Part shown: positions 63,598 through 64,000 of the stretch, piece by piece | Position numbering within the stretch: the first letter of the stretch is position 1 | Layout: every line of letters starts with the position of its first letter | From: Okapia johnstoni | Lineage: Eukaryota > Chordata > Mammalia > Artiodactyla > Giraffidae | Assembly: GCA_024291935.2 (NCBI GenBank) | Contig: CM044320.1 | Coordinates: 56,920,001-56,984,000 of the forward strand | Length of the DNA: 64,000 nt | Direction: 5' to 3' | Notes under the pieces: generated by a model | What the model saw: only the letters and a program-made list of their open reading frames with translations | Databases searched by the model: none | What the model was told of the DNA's origin: nothing | Made by a program: the position numbers and the translations under genes

Positions 63598-64000
63598 GTC
63601 AGTTCAGTTCAGTCGCTCAATCGTGTCCGACTCTTTGTGACCCCATGAACCGCAGCATGCCAGGCCTCCCTGTCCATCACCAACTGCCAGAGTCTACCCA
63701 AACCCATGTCCACTGAGTCTGTGATGCCATCAACCATCTCATCCTCTGTCATCCCCTTCTCCTCCTGCCCTCCATCTTTCCCAGAATCAGGGTCTTTTCA
63801 AATGAGTCAGCTCTTTGCATCAGGTGGCCAAAGTATTGGAGCTTCAGCTTCAACATCAGTCCTTCCAATGAACACCCAAAACTGGTCTCCTTTAGGATGG
63901 ACTGGTTGGATCTCCTTGCAGTCCAAGGGACTCTCAAGAGTCGTCTTCAACACCACAGTTCAAAAGCATCAATTCTTCAGCGCTAAGCTTTCTTTATAGT
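63598..64000 (-). mobile_element. BovB, antisense, continues beyond the window (copy K)
   Basis: Antisense tail 'cagtcagttcagttcagtcgctcaatcgtgtccgactc', then the antisense C-terminal coding region up to the window edge. Length and right TSD cannot be seen. The 97-codon plus-strand frame is a shadow. Confidence 0.95.

Noticed and set aside
1..64000. CRISPR arrays, bacterial operons or phage-like systems
   Set aside because: The repeat content is that of a ruminant nuclear genome. Regularly spaced short repeats are absent; apparent repeats are SINEs and LINEs.

Overview
This window is non-coding ruminant genomic DNA, almost certainly from a bovid (cattle, sheep, goat or a close relative). The evidence is the repeat content. 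There are about 35 Bov-tA/BOV-A2 family SINEs, about a dozen BovB (RTE-type LINE) copies with the diagnostic CTGAACTGAA-type 3' tail, CHR-2-type tRNA-Glu SINEs, a short bovine L1 3' end and a mariner MITE of the kind common in cattle. Older mammalian repeats (MIR, L2, MER5-like hAT, L1M, MLT1 and ERVL internal sequence) form the background. I see no complete host protein-coding gene, rRNA, functional tRNA or CRISPR array. Nearly every open reading frame above 60 codons is part of a BovB or L1 copy or a chance frame through a SINE, L2 or low-complexity tract. The window is either intergenic or deep inside a long intron.

Layout. 1-3.9 kb is mostly single-copy sequence, with one weak candidate coding exon (about 608-709, followed by a good splice donor), a MIR and a CpG-retaining block at 2.1-2.3 kb. 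3.9-13.4 kb is dense in SINEs inserted into old L2/MIR sequence, with a mariner MITE and one old BovB 3' end. 14.1-17.4 kb holds L2, a MIR split by a BovB 3' fragment, and two very short BovB tails. 18.7-24.4 kb holds microsatellites, L1 fragments (one a 75-bp insertion with a perfect target-site duplication), MER5A and L2. 24.55-26.69 kb is a 2.1-kb BovB copy whose reverse-transcriptase frame is open for 647 codons and closed by one likely CpG-decay stop. 27-33 kb has BOV-A2, more SINEs, a chimaeric SINE-head/BovB insertion at 29.1-29.6 kb, and an MLT1 LTR split by a SINE. 33-36.2 kb is largely unique. 36.2-46.2 kb is a BovB cluster (five copies, both orientations) with a polypyrimidine tract and a SINE/microsatellite compound locus. 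46.2-55.6 kb has scattered SINEs. About 56.1-57.4 kb is a decayed antisense ERVL internal region (integrase and dUTPase remnants). 59.4-62.3 kb is a nested stack: BovB, then an MLT1 split by CHR-2 SINEs and a Bov-tA, then an L1 ORF2/3'UTR remnant abutted by BOV-A2. An L2 follows, and a further BovB runs off the right edge.

How it works together. The active machinery represented here is the RTE/BovB reverse transcriptase and its SINE clients: Bov-tA and BOV-A2 are built from BovB-derived 3' ends, so one retrotransposition system explains most of the sequence. Target-site duplications are readable for about half of the young copies and give a relative chronology (L2/MIR/MLT1/L1M, then CHR-2, then BovB/Bov-tA/BOV-A2). 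I did not find a convincing undescribed biological system. The most unusual objects are the chimaeric SINE-head/BovB unit at 29.1-29.6 kb, the composite SINEs at 6.6 and 42.5 kb, the near-intact BovB reverse-transcriptase frame, and the unassigned exon-like frame near the left edge. Family names are from memory of consensus sequences; no database search was possible.
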